Positions 25,998 through 34,581 of a stretch of DNA of 60,000 bases are shown piece by piece. The notes below the pieces were generated by a model. It made no database searches and was not told the origin of the DNA. It saw nothing but the letters and a program-made list of their open reading frames with translations. The position numbers and the translations under genes are program-made. Origin of the DNA: an uncultured Prevotellaceae bacterium (GTDB taxonomy: Bacteria > Bacteroidota > Bacteroidia > Bacteroidales > Bacteroidaceae); NCBI GenBank assembly GCA_947168045.1, contig CAMVKN010000017.1, positions 1 through 60,000 of the forward strand. The letters run 5' to 3'. Position 1 is the stretch's first letter, and every line of letters starts with the position of its first letter.

Positions 25998-26852
25998 ATT
26001 TTTTCAATGCAGCTGATGCGGGTACTTAGCCTGGCGTTTGTTGTCTGTGCACTGACGGCCAGCTGTGCCACAGGTGAGAAGACGCTCACCATCCTGCACA
26101 CCAACGACACCCACTCCACGGTGATGCCGCTGAACAAGAACCTGGCCGACACACTGCTGGCCGACCGCGGCGGTTTCCTGCGGCGCATGGCCATGGTGGA
26201 GCAAGAGCGACAGAAGGACCCCGACCTGCTGCTCTTCGACAGTGGCGACTTCTCGCAGGGGTCGGCCTACTACAGTCTATTCCAGGGCGACGTGGAGATA
26301 GGACTGATGAACCGCATGCACTACGACGCTGCCACCATCGGCAACCACGAGTTCGACTTCGGCCTCGACAACATGGTGCGCATCTTCCGACAGGCGCAGT
26401 TCCCCATTGTCTGCTCTAACTACGACTTTGCCGACACAGAGCTGAAGGACATCGTCAAGCCATACATTATTATAAAAAGGAAGGGTGTCAAGATTGGCGT
26501 CTTCGCCCTCTGTCCCAAGCTCGACGGCCTGGTGTTCACCAAGAACTATGGTCCGCTGACCTATCTCGACCCTGCCGAGAAGGCACAGGAGATGGTCAAC
26601 ACACTAAAGAAAAAGAAGTGCGACTACATCATCTGCATCAGCCACTTAGGGTGGAAGAGCAACGACGAGTCCGACGACAAGGTGTTTGCCAAGACCGAGG
26701 GGGTGGACCTGGTGCTGGGAGGCCATTCGCACACCTATTTCCAGGACCTTGAATATGTGACTGACAAGAGCGGGCGCGCAGTACCCGTTGACCAGAACGG
26801 CAAGCACGGCGCCTTCGTCGGCAAGCTGCAGCTGACGTTCAACAAGCGCTAA
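25989..26852 (+). CDS. Metallophosphatase / 5'-nucleotidase N-terminal domain lipoprotein
   Basis: This protein of about 288 residues (lipobox LTASC) is the catalytic half of a UshA-type nucleotidase. Metal motifs are 'ILHTNDTHS', 'FDSGDFSQG', 'TIGNHEFDFG', 'ISHLGW' and 'LVLGGHSHTYF'. The open frame extends upstream to 25905 through the 18-nt repeats. I place the start at the last repeat ATG (25989), which leaves a normal lipoprotein signal, but any of the upstream ATGs or 26010 could be used. It is 3' of the C-terminal-domain gene and probably cotranscribed. Confidence 0.9.
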   Translation: MNKIFSMQLMRVLSLAFVVCALTASCATGEKTLTILHTNDTHSTVMPLNKNLADTLLADRGGFLRRMAMVEQERQKDPDLLLFDSGDFSQGSAYYSLFQGDVEIGLMNRMHYDAATIGNHEFDFGLDNMVRIFRQAQFPIVCSNYDFADTELKDIVKPYIIIKRKGVKIGVFALCPKLDGLVFTKNYGPLTYLDPAEKAQEMVNTLKKKKCDYIICISHLGWKSNDESDDKVFAKTEGVDLVLGGHSHTYFQDLEYVTDKSGRAVPVDQNGKHGAFVGKLQLTFNKR

Positions 26853-26899
26853 CCTGACGGGTTAATCTTCTGACACGAAGGTCATTTGCGCCCTGCTAA

Positions 26900-27712
26900 C
26901 TACTGAAGAAGGTTGCACTGGTTGACGGTGACATAGTAGCCGTTGACGAACAGGCCATCCTTCTTCAGTCGTTCTATGTCGTTGGCCGTCAGCGTGATGC
27001 GATATCTGCTCGCCCCATCCTCCATGGTGGCACAGCCCCATTCGTTCAGCTCGCTGGCATTGCCTTCCAAGGTCTCCGTCGAGCCGTCGTAAATGGTCTT
27101 CAGCTGATAGTAGTACACAGTGGAATTGCTCTGGTCAATGGTGTAGACAAACTCCAGCACATTGCCAGGCTGAGCCGTCTTGAACAGGTCAGAGCCGACG
27201 GCGAAGCCACCAGCCCAGTTGCCCATGACGCACTCGCCTTCCCACACCATGGTGGTGTTGCTTGCGTTGTTGCTCTTCTTCAGGACGACGTGCTTCACAT
27301 GGATGGTGGTTGGCTCATCCGTCTGCAGTGCCACCTGCTTGACGTCGCTCACGCCCATGCCGTTCAGCGAACACGACAGCGACGAGATGCCCGGACTGCC
27401 CACGGTGGCAACCTTACCGTTCAGCAGAATCTGCGTCTTCACTGATGTAGGCTCGGCAAATTCAAAGATTAGCTTGTCATAGCCTGACCAGTCCTCCTTC
27501 ACCTCAGCATTGGTGAAGTCGGCCACCATGCCACCCCACGCCACTGAGCGATAGGTGACAGTGCCATCAGCATTTTGAAACAGTTCCTCGTTGATGTTCC
27601 AGCGGTTGTTGAACAAGTCGGTGATGTTCCTGTCACCGTCTTTCCCATCACCAGAACAGGCAGAAAGGATGACGGCGGCCAGCATCACAAAAAGAATTCT
27701 TGGATGATACAT
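26900..27712 (-). CDS. Exported lipoprotein of unknown function
   Basis: This 270-residue lipoprotein (signal MYHPRILFVMLAAVILSAC) has 'WGGMVADFTNAEVKEDWSGY' followed by DKLIFEF, a pattern I associate with beta-sandwich, sugar-binding-like domains in Prevotella surface proteins. A second similar half starts near 'TMVWEGECVMGNWAG'. No catalytic motif is visible. The start at 27712 gives the lipobox; a longer in-frame start would run back through the adjacent gene's region. Confidence 0.75.
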   Translation of the reverse strand: MYHPRILFVMLAAVILSACSGDGKDGDRNITDLFNNRWNINEELFQNADGTVTYRSVAWGGMVADFTNAEVKEDWSGYDKLIFEFAEPTSVKTQILLNGKVATVGSPGISSLSCSLNGMGVSDVKQVALQTDEPTTIHVKHVVLKKSNNASNTTMVWEGECVMGNWAGGFAVGSDLFKTAQPGNVLEFVYTIDQSNSTVYYYQLKTIYDGSTETLEGNASELNEWGCATMEDGASRYRITLTANDIERLKKDGLFVNGYYVTVNQCNLLQ

Positions 27713-27755
27713 AGCAGATAAGCTCTTGGAGATAACTAAAAAAGAAGAGCGGAGC

Positions 27756-28076
27756 CTACAGCTCCTGCTCTTGGAAGTCAAGGTCAGCCTCAGCAATGAG
27801 GCGCACCTCCTGCGGGTCCAGCACCTTGCGCCCTTCCTGCTGCGCAGCGGCACAGACGTAGCGGGCCACCTCCTCCATGTCGATGTCCACCTCGTCGGCC
27901 TCCGACTCTAAGACACCGCTGTCATAGTAGTAGGCAGCGATGGTGTCCAGCACCCACGACAGCAGCTCATCGTCAGCATAGCCTTCCTTCATGTCGATGG
28001 GCAGCTGGCGACGGATGAACGCCATCTCGCGGCGCATGTCCTGCTCGTCTTGTTTCAGCTCTTCGTCGATGCTCAT
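27756..28076 (-). CDS. Small acidic protein of unknown function downstream of trxA
   Basis: This 106-residue protein is strongly acidic and helical, with no signal peptide and no recognised domain. Its start overlaps the trxA stop by ATGA, so it is translationally coupled. In related genomes a similar small gene follows trxA, as far as I recall. Function unknown. Confidence 0.8.
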   Translation of the reverse strand: MSIDEELKQDEQDMRREMAFIRRQLPIDMKEGYADDELLSWVLDTIAAYYYDSGVLESEADEVDIDMEEVARYVCAAAQQEGRKVLDPQEVRLIAEADLDFQEQEL

Positions 28077-28390
28077 GCCAAGAGTGCCTCGAATTTCTCT
28101 TCAAACTTAGCCTTGCCCATGGCGCCAACAATCTTGTCGACCACCTCGCCGCCCTTGATGAACAGCACGGTGGGTATGTTGCGGATGCCAAACTGTGCAG
28201 CCAGCTCCTCATACTCCTCCACGTCGCACTTGCCCACCACGACAAGGCCGTCGTACTTCTCGGCCATCTCGGATATGATGGGGGCCACCATGCGGCAGGG
28301 GCCACACCATGTTGCCCAGAAGTCAATCACCAGGGGCTTAGCGCCTCTTCTCAAGCTCTCAAAATTCTCGGTTGTAATGGTTACTTCCAT
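28073..28390 (-). CDS. trxA: Thioredoxin
   Basis: This 105-residue cytosolic thioredoxin has the active site WCGPCR in 'DFWATWCGPCRMVAPI' and the cis-Pro region 'IRNIPTVLFIKGGEVVDK'. It reduces protein disulfides. A TATCTTTG box lies on the minus strand at 28443-28436. It is followed by the small acidic gene with a 4-nt overlap. Confidence 0.97.
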   Translation of the reverse strand: MEVTITTENFESLRRGAKPLVIDFWATWCGPCRMVAPIISEMAEKYDGLVVVGKCDVEEYEELAAQFGIRNIPTVLFIKGGEVVDKIVGAMGKAKFEEKFEALLA

Positions 28391-28435
28391 TGTCTTGCTG
28401 ATGGTTTATTTGTAAATAATGTCGTTTTCCGACCG

Positions 28436-28443
28436 CAAAGATA
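28436..28443 (-). promoter_or_regulatory. -7 box of trxA
   Basis: TATCTTTG on the minus strand, about 45 nt before the trxA start. Confidence 0.55.
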
Positions 28444-28494
28444 AGTAATTCTTTTCTTTTTCCCACATTTTCAATCGGAAAAATTCACTTTTCC

Positions 28495-28525
28495 TTTGCT
28501 TTTTGCGAAATTCTGCGTATTTTTG
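28495..28525 (+). promoter_or_regulatory. Promoter of the M6 protease gene (TTTG-N19-TATTTTTG)
   Basis: TTTG (28495-28498), 19-nt spacer, TATTTTTG (28518-28525). The ATG follows at 28555, giving a leader of about 25 nt. It rules out the GTG at 28528 as the likely start. Confidence 0.85.
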
Positions 28526-28554
28526 CAGTGAAAACAACAACTAATCATCATTCT

Positions 28555-31500
28555 ATGAAGAAAGACATTTCCTATCGCAGCGTCAGACTCCTGGTCTTGA
28601 CACTCTTGATGATGCTGTGCGTGAACACCATCAACGCCGTGCCGGCCAAGCCTGGGCAGCATCGCACACTAACCCTCAGCGACGGCACCACCGTGAGCGC
28701 CTCCCTGGTGGGCGACGAGCACGGGCACTACTGGGCCGGTGCCGACGGCAGGGCCTATCAGCAAATCAGCGGCAGCCTGCTCTACCGGCCCGTTGACAAG
28801 GAAACCATCAGCCGCAAGGCCATGCAGCGCCGCGCCGCCGTCAACCAGCAGCGCAGGGCACGCATGAGCGGACGCCGCAACGTGGGGCAGACCAGCGGCA
28901 ACATCACCGGCGAGAAGAAGGGGCTGGTCATCCTGGTGAACTTCCCCGCTGGCGAAAGTGAAGATGCCGTAACCATGAAAGAGGAACACAACCAGGCGCT
29001 CTTCAACGACATTTGCAACAAGGAGAACTACTCTGATGGCGACTTCCAAGGCTCCGTCCACGACTATTTCCTCAAGCAGAGCGAAGGGATGTTCAACCTC
29101 ACCTTCGATGTCGTGGGCCCCGTCACCGTGTCACAGCCCATGTCATACTATGGTGGGAATAATGGCAGTGGCGAGGACAAGATGCCTGGCGACATGATCA
29201 TCGAGGCAGTCAAACTAGTGGATAGCCAAGTCGACTTTGGCAACTACGACTGGGACGATGACGGCTACGTGGACCAAGTATACGTCATCTATGCCGGCAA
29301 GGGTGAGGCCGACGGCGGTGCCAGCAACACCATCTGGCCGCACGAGTGGAGCCTCAGCTCAGCCAAATACTATGGCAGCAGCTCGGAGGGTGAACAGACG
29401 CTCGATGGAGTAATAATCGACACCTACGCCTGCGGTGCCGAGCTGAACGGCAGTGGCAACATCTGCGGCATCGGCACCATGTGCCATGAGTTCAGCCACT
29501 GCTTGGGCTATCCTGACTTCTACGACACTTCCGATAGTGGCGGACAAGGCATGTTTAGCTGGGACCTGATGGACTATGGCAGCTACAATGGTAACGGCTA
29601 CCTGCCAGCCGGCTACACCAGCTATGAGCGGTGGATAGCCGGATGGATGACCCCCACAGAGCTGGAATACACCCAGCAGATTGACAATCTGCCCGCCCTG
29701 CAGAACGAAGCGAAGGCCTACATTATCTATAATAAAGGCAACAAGAATGAGTACTTTCTGCTGGAAAACCGCCAGAAGGTGGGCTGGGATGCCAACATTC
29801 CCGGCGAAGGGCTGCTCATCATCCATGTGGACTACAACGAGTCGAAATGGAATAATAACGAAGTAAACAATACCCCTTCGCACCAGCGCATGACCTGGGT
29901 GGCCGCTGACAACGAATACCAGTACACGACGTATCAAGGCTCCAAATACTATACTGAAGCGGGGGCTGCGAACGATCCATTCCCCAACGGCAATGTCAAC
30001 GCCTTCAACAAGAATACTACGCCTGCGGCCAAGTTCTACAACAAGAACAGTGATGGCACCTATAACATGGACTCCTCAGTGGAGAATATCACGCAGAACG
30101 CCAACGGCACAGTGTCGTTCCTGTTCCGTGGCCTCAGCAACGTGAAGACGCCTGTGTTCACCCCCGCGGCCGGCCGCTACACCGAGGCCCAGACCGTGAC
30201 CATCAGCTGCGAGACGGACGGTGCCACCATCTACTACACCGTTGATGGCACTGACCCCACGACCAGCAGCACCAAGTACACCTCGCCCATCACCGTGAGC
30301 CAGACCACCACCGTCAAGGCCGTAGCAGCACTGAATGGTGAAACGAGCGAGGTGGCCACGGCAAAGTACACCATCAGCGACACGGCCAGCGACCCCAACA
30401 CTACGACCTTCCAACGGGTCAGCTCCACGGACGAGCTGGTGGACGGACTTCGCTACATCATCGCATGTGGCAGCAAGAATAGGGCAGCCGGTGTGTTGAC
30501 GACAACAAGCAGTGCAGCATATCTTACCCCCATAGAAGTAGCTATTAGCGATGATGTCATTACCATTACTGACGACGCGGCCGACGACGTGGCCGTGTTC
30601 GTCCTGGAACAGGAGACCAACGGCTGGTCGCTGCGCAACGAGGCCGACGACAAATACCTTTACGCCTCGGATGCCAAGAAACTGGCCTACAGCACCACCG
30701 CCACCCACAGTGCTCCATGGACGCTCAGCAATGGCAACGGCGGTGTCATCATGGCTTACGACTACTACGGCACCATGCTCTACAACAACAGCAACCCCCG
30801 CTTCACCACCTACACCAGCACCCCCAGCGCCTCTATGATTCAGGCCAACCTGTATGTAGAGGTGAGCAACGTGACACCTCAGGAGCCAGTCATCGTGACC
30901 GAGGAGTCGTTGACGTTTGAGACGGTAGTAGGCACCTCTAAGACATTGCCGTTAGAGGTGTTGAGCGAACATCTCAGCGCTGACATCACCCTGACGCTTG
31001 ACGACCCCAACGAGGTATTCTCGCTGAGTGCTGCCACCATTGACAAGTCGGAAGAAGATGCAACGGTGGAGGTGACCTTCACGCCTGCTGCCGCTGGCGA
31101 CTATCAGGCCACGCTGACACTCTCCAGCACAGGTGCAGAGTCTGCAGTCGTCATCCTTAGCGGCACTGCCACCGACGCAACACCCATTGAGGGCGATGTC
31201 TATGCCCTGGTGACCGACGCCTCAACGCTGGCTGCAGGCGATAAGATTCTCATTGCCTACGTGGAAGACAACACTCCGTTGGTGATGAGCACTACGCAGA
31301 ATAGCAATAACCGCTCGGCCACCAATGATGTGACGCTGAACAGTGACGGGACTCTCACACCGGGCGATGCAGCACAGATTATCACTTTGGAAAAGGACGA
31401 CAAAAATTTCCTCTTCAACGTTGGAACGGGCTATCTATATGCATCCAGCAACTCGGCTAACCAGCTGAAGACGCATGCTAAGAAGGATAACTCAAGCGCC

Positions 31501-32292
31501 ACCGTCAGCATTTCAGGCAATGGAAATGCCACCATAGAGTTCCAAGGCGATTATTCACACAACAGTCTCCGCTACAATCCCAACAATGGCAGTCCCATCT
31601 TCTCGTGCTATGCTCCTTCAAACGAGACGATGGCACTGCCACAAATCTACCGCAAGGTGACGACCACCGAGCCTGAGACCGTCGAGGTGGCCATCGGTGC
31701 CACGGGCTATGCCACACTCTACTACGGCGACAAGAACCTGGTGGTGCCTGAGGGCGTTGAGGCATACGTCTACCATTTGGAGGGCATTGAGCTGAAGGAG
31801 CAGCCCGTTGGCGACGTCATCAACGCTGGTACGGCTGTGGTGCTGAAGGCCACGGAGACCTTACCCGCAGACGGTAGTGTCTTTGAGTTCGAGGTTACCG
31901 ATACGCCTGTCAACCAGGCTCTGCAGAGCGACCTCTACGGCTACGACGAGGACACAGAGACCAGCCTGGACGGCAACTACCTCTACTACATGCTGTCGCT
32001 CAACGCTGAGGACGCCCCTGAGTCCATCGGCTTCTACTACGGAGCAGACAACGGCGGCGCGTTCACCAGCCTGGCACACAGGGCTTTCCTGGCCCTGCCT
32101 GCTGAGAAAGCCAATGGTGTGATGGCCCTGCTGCTCAACGGAGAGCTCATCATTGACACCACCACCGGTCTCTCCACCCTGCAGAGCGATGCTTCCAGCA
32201 TCACGGTGTTCAACCTCAACGGCCAGCGTGTCAACGCTCCCAAGCGTCCTGGCATCTATGTCATCGGCGGTCGCAAGGTCATCATCAAGTAA
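28555..32292 (+). CDS. Secreted M6-family (immune inhibitor A-like) metalloprotease
   Basis: This exported protein of about 1245 residues has a signal peptide, then an M6 catalytic domain with the extended zinc motif 'CHEFSHCLGYPDFYD' (HExxHxxGxxD, about residues 310-323). At about 532-615 lies a chitobiase C-terminal-like domain ('GATIYYTVDGTDPTTSSTKY'). Further beta-sandwich modules follow. The end 'VFNLNGQRVNAPKRPGIYVI' then GGRKVIIK matches a C-terminal sorting-domain form common in exported Bacteroidetes proteins (T9SS-like, inferred). It likely degrades proteins outside the cell. A small peptide gene follows after 24 nt. Confidence 0.93.
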   Translation: MKKDISYRSVRLLVLTLLMMLCVNTINAVPAKPGQHRTLTLSDGTTVSASLVGDEHGHYWAGADGRAYQQISGSLLYRPVDKETISRKAMQRRAAVNQQRRARMSGRRNVGQTSGNITGEKKGLVILVNFPAGESEDAVTMKEEHNQALFNDICNKENYSDGDFQGSVHDYFLKQSEGMFNLTFDVVGPVTVSQPMSYYGGNNGSGEDKMPGDMIIEAVKLVDSQVDFGNYDWDDDGYVDQVYVIYAGKGEADGGASNTIWPHEWSLSSAKYYGSSSEGEQTLDGVIIDTYACGAELNGSGNICGIGTMCHEFSHCLGYPDFYDTSDSGGQGMFSWDLMDYGSYNGNGYLPAGYTSYERWIAGWMTPTELEYTQQIDNLPALQNEAKAYIIYNKGNKNEYFLLENRQKVGWDANIPGEGLLIIHVDYNESKWNNNEVNNTPSHQRMTWVAADNEYQYTTYQGSKYYTEAGAANDPFPNGNVNAFNKNTTPAAKFYNKNSDGTYNMDSSVENITQNANGTVSFLFRGLSNVKTPVFTPAAGRYTEAQTVTISCETDGATIYYTVDGTDPTTSSTKYTSPITVSQTTTVKAVAALNGETSEVATAKYTISDTASDPNTTTFQRVSSTDELVDGLRYIIACGSKNRAAGVLTTTSSAAYLTPIEVAISDDVITITDDAADDVAVFVLEQETNGWSLRNEADDKYLYASDAKKLAYSTTATHSAPWTLSNGNGGVIMAYDYYGTMLYNNSNPRFTTYTSTPSASMIQANLYVEVSNVTPQEPVIVTEESLTFETVVGTSKTLPLEVLSEHLSADITLTLDDPNEVFSLSAATIDKSEEDATVEVTFTPAAAGDYQATLTLSSTGAESAVVILSGTATDATPIEGDVYALVTDASTLAAGDKILIAYVEDNTPLVMSTTQNSNNRSATNDVTLNSDGTLTPGDAAQIITLEKDDKNFLFNVGTGYLYASSNSANQLKTHAKKDNSSATVSISGNGNATIEFQGDYSHNSLRYNPNNGSPIFSCYAPSNETMALPQIYRKVTTTEPETVEVAIGATGYATLYYGDKNLVVPEGVEAYVYHLEGIELKEQPVGDVINAGTAVVLKATETLPADGSVFEFEVTDTPVNQALQSDLYGYDEDTETSLDGNYLYYMLSLNAEDAPESIGFYYGADNGGAFTSLAHRAFLALPAEKANGVMALLLNGELIIDTTTGLSTLQSDASSITVFNLNGQRVNAPKRPGIYVIGGRKVIIK

Positions 32293-32316
32293 CGCCCCCC
32301 AGAGCCAACTGACGCC

Positions 32317-32481
32317 ATGAACAAGACAGCATATACGACACCCTCCACAGCCATCGTCGGCCAAGCCCCGCTGATGATTGGCGTCAATAGTGAGATAGGT
32401 AACGGCAAGCAGCTGTCACGACGCCGCAGACGTCGCAACAGCGATTGGGACGACGAAGAGGAAGACCTGACAGAGCTTTAG
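32317..32481 (+). CDS. Small peptide with poly-Arg then WDDEEE tail
   Basis: This 54-residue peptide reads ATG at 32317 to TAG at 32481. It begins MNKTAYTTPSTAIVGQ and ends with 'RRRRRRNSDWDDEEEDLTEL'. It has the same layout and tail as the 64-residue peptide at 33167-33361. It sits 24 nt after the M6 protease stop, the last gene of that unit. No known domain; the position and the paralogue argue that it is real. Confidence 0.72.
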   Translation: MNKTAYTTPSTAIVGQAPLMIGVNSEIGNGKQLSRRRRRRNSDWDDEEEDLTEL

Positions 32482-32486
32482 AGGGG

Positions 32487-32526
32487 AGAGGTGAGAGGTA
32501 AGACTTACCACTAACCTCTCACCTCT
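32487..32526 (+). terminator. Hairpin after the small peptide gene
   Basis: AGAGGTGAGAGGT (32487-32499) pairs perfectly with ACCTCTCACCTCT (32514-32526). There is no clear T-run, so it may be a terminator or one more of the short repeats. Confidence 0.55.
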
Positions 32527-32666
32527 AATATAAGGAAAGCGAAAAAGAAAGTGCACCAAGTGCACCTTTGGTGCCTAACCGAATGACTTGCAAGTCGTTG
32601 GCTGGTGCACCAACGGATTTTAATGGAGCACCAACGAGCACCAGCTCCCCAATGAAGTCCACCTTC

Positions 32667-32743
32667 TGCCCCCGAGGGGCTACTATAGACTCTTCCCTTC
32701 ATTGCAAAACTATAGAAGTCCCCCTCGGGGGCAGTAGGGGGGC
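32667..32743. repeat. C-rich palindrome pair, copy O
   Basis: TGCCCCCGAGGGG (32667-32679) and CCCCTCGGGGGCA (32721-32733) are perfect inverted copies. Each is flanked on the inner side by CTATAG heads and on the outer right by a GTAGGGGGGCT tail. It is the same head-inward layout as in the coding insertions. Confidence 0.85.
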
Positions 32744-32941
32744 TCTTATTCCAATAAGTGGCCGAGTTATGGGAATAAGTCAACGAGATAATTCAGCCAG
32801 GGGCCGAGTTATTGGAATAAGTCGTTGAGTTATGAGCATAAGTGGCCGACTTACTCACAAATTCTCGAGAGAATTCAAGCAAAAAGCGGCACATCACAAG
32901 TGAGAGTTGGCACTTGGCACCCATCACTCGGTCAGATAAAG

Positions 32942-32985
32942 CTATCTACTCCCCTCCCTTATGGGAGGGGCTGGGGGTGGGTCTC
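32942..32985 (+). repeat. C-rich palindromic element, copy H
   Basis: CTATCTACTCCCCTCCC, loop, GGGAGGGGCTGGGGGTGGG, TCT. It is followed directly by the GTGCAC module at 32990-33090, as copy A is at 174-330. Confidence 0.9.
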
Positions 32986-33166
32986 CTGCAGGTGCACCAT
33001 TGGTGCACGAACAGGGCCTTTGGTGCACCTGACAACGACTTGCAAGTCAACTTTTTAACGCCAAAAGGTGCACTTAGTGCTCTATTTTTTTGTATTCCTC
33101 ATATTAGAAGCAGGGCTTCACCATCTTCGGTCCATCCGAAAAAAGACAAAGCCCTGCCTATCCATA

Positions 33167-33361
33167 TCAGAATTCCTCTTCCTCCTCGTCGTCCCACATG
33201 TCTCGGCGGTGACGGCGACGTGCGGCGGGGGTCATCGTCCCCTCCTCGTCCACGCCACCGTAGTCGATGCCGTTGTTGGACGTAACGCCTGAAGTGCAGA
33301 CCATCGTCTGCAGGCTCATGCCAAGCACTATGCTCACCGGCCTTAGGTAAGTCTTTTTCAT
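33167..33361 (-). CDS. Small peptide with RRRHRR then WDDEEE tail
   Basis: This 64-residue peptide starts MKKTYLRPVSIVLG and ends 'ARRRHRRDMWDDEEEEEF'. Its ATG overlaps the stop of the cohesin-like gene by 4 nt, so it is the fourth gene of the surface operon. It matches the 54-residue peptide at 32317-32481 in its N-terminal M-KT---P---IV pattern and its tail. Function unknown; the poly-Arg/acidic end could be a processing, sorting or binding signal. Confidence 0.82.
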   Translation of the reverse strand: MKKTYLRPVSIVLGMSLQTMVCTSGVTSNNGIDYGGVDEEGTMTPAARRRHRRDMWDDEEEEEF

Positions 33362-34572
33362 CTCACCACCTCCTTTCTGCCGTTACGTATGTACAGTCCT
33401 GCCTTCACCGACTTGGACACTCGGCGCCCCTGCAGGTCGTAAAGGGTGGAGGACGAAGAATCGGGTGATGAGAGCAGGCATACGCCCGTGGCGTCGCTGC
33501 CGCCGAAGTGCAAGCTGATACGCGAGGAGGCATCCTCGACGGAGGCCAGCACGTCAACGAAGTCAAAATAGCCACGGAAAGCCTTCATTTTCGTCAGCCC
33601 CTTGGAGTACCAGAATTTGTTGTCGCTGATGAACAGCATATTCGACGGCACCACCGTACCGGCGTGATACGTGCCGCGGAAAGTACCATAGATTTTCTTC
33701 TTCGAACCTCTTCCTTCCGAGTATTCAGCGAAGGCATTCTCCTCATCAGGGTCAATATCGACATCATCTACCGTGAACTGGGTGATGTCCTTCGAGGTCT
33801 TGATGATGTAGGGATAGTTAGCGATGAGTCCATCGGAAGCAATGTCAACGTCCTCGAAGTTGACCGTAATGAGCGTTGCCTCGTCGTTCATCTCATGGTC
33901 AATGTACTCAGCCAACTGCACATCGTTGCCAAAGGCTTCAGTCAGCTGAGCATCGTCCATGTCGAAGGGCAGCACCAGCGTGCTCCACTGCCCGGCCTTG
34001 ATGGTGCGTTTCACCAGGATGTTGACACCCTCCAACTGGGCAGGTGCGATAGGGCTGGTCTCATCCAGCACCATTCGGTCAGTAATTTCTATCCCAAAGT
34101 TCACTGGGTCGGGGTTGTACTTCTCATGCCCGTTGCCCACCTTCTTCGCCATCTCCATCTTCGTCACACTGGCGGTCAGCGTCGTGCCGACCTCCAGCGT
34201 CGCATCGGCACTGACGCTGACGAAAAGTAGAGGTCCACTACTGCCCGCTATGGGAGCGTTGGTGGTAGAAAGCGTGGTGATGGTCACCGACTGACCATTG
34301 ATGGTCTTGCCGACGGAAGGGTTGTCGGTGATGCGGTCGCTCAACGTCACGCCGTTGAAGGTGATGCCATCGGGCAGCGTCAGGTGAATTTCCATTGACG
34401 AGGCAAAAACATCGGTATTGCTCAGTTCAATGGCAAAGCTGCCCGTCTTGCCCTGCGGAATAAGGGCAGTGCCCACCGACACGATGTTGTCTGCCAGTGC
34501 ACTGGTTGCACTGGCAAACAACGTGACAAACATTAATAATGTCTTTTTCATGTTCTGCATTTTATCGTTCAT
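33358..34572 (-). CDS. Exported cohesin-like protein with C-terminal sorting tail
   Basis: This 404-residue protein has a signal peptide (core KKTLLMFVTLFASATSALA), a cohesin-like beta-sandwich (about residues 28-150; 'GKTGSFAIELSNTDVFASSM' then EIHLTLPDGI), a middle region with 'AGQWSTLVLPFDMDDAQL' seen in other Prevotella surface proteins, and the end 'LYDLQGRRVSKSVKAGLYIR' then NGRKEVVR, which matches the C-terminal sorting form. The start could be 34572, 34560 or 34551. It is 9 nt after the InlB-cohesin-dockerin gene and overlaps the small peptide gene. Confidence 0.83.
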   Translation of the reverse strand: MNDKMQNMKKTLLMFVTLFASATSALADNIVSVGTALIPQGKTGSFAIELSNTDVFASSMEIHLTLPDGITFNGVTLSDRITDNPSVGKTINGQSVTITTLSTTNAPIAGSSGPLLFVSVSADATLEVGTTLTASVTKMEMAKKVGNGHEKYNPDPVNFGIEITDRMVLDETSPIAPAQLEGVNILVKRTIKAGQWSTLVLPFDMDDAQLTEAFGNDVQLAEYIDHEMNDEATLITVNFEDVDIASDGLIANYPYIIKTSKDITQFTVDDVDIDPDEENAFAEYSEGRGSKKKIYGTFRGTYHAGTVVPSNMLFISDNKFWYSKGLTKMKAFRGYFDFVDVLASVEDASSRISLHFGGSDATGVCLLSSPDSSSSTLYDLQGRRVSKSVKAGLYIRNGRKEVVR

Positions 34573-34581
34573 TGATATAAT

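Larger units (their letters stand above)
32527..33166. repeat. Gene-free repeat cluster between two convergent units
   Basis: The stretch holds an inverted GTGCAC/ACTTGCAAGT module (32545-32645), a palindrome pair (32667-32743), GGAATAAGT words (32743-32850), a single C-rich palindrome (32942-32985) and a direct GTGCAC module (32990-33090). No promoter or gene was found. Confidence 0.85.

Noticed and set aside
28528..28554. GTG start for the M6 protease
   Set aside because: It lies 2 nt after the -7 box, at or before the predicted transcription start; the ATG at 28555 gives a normal signal peptide.
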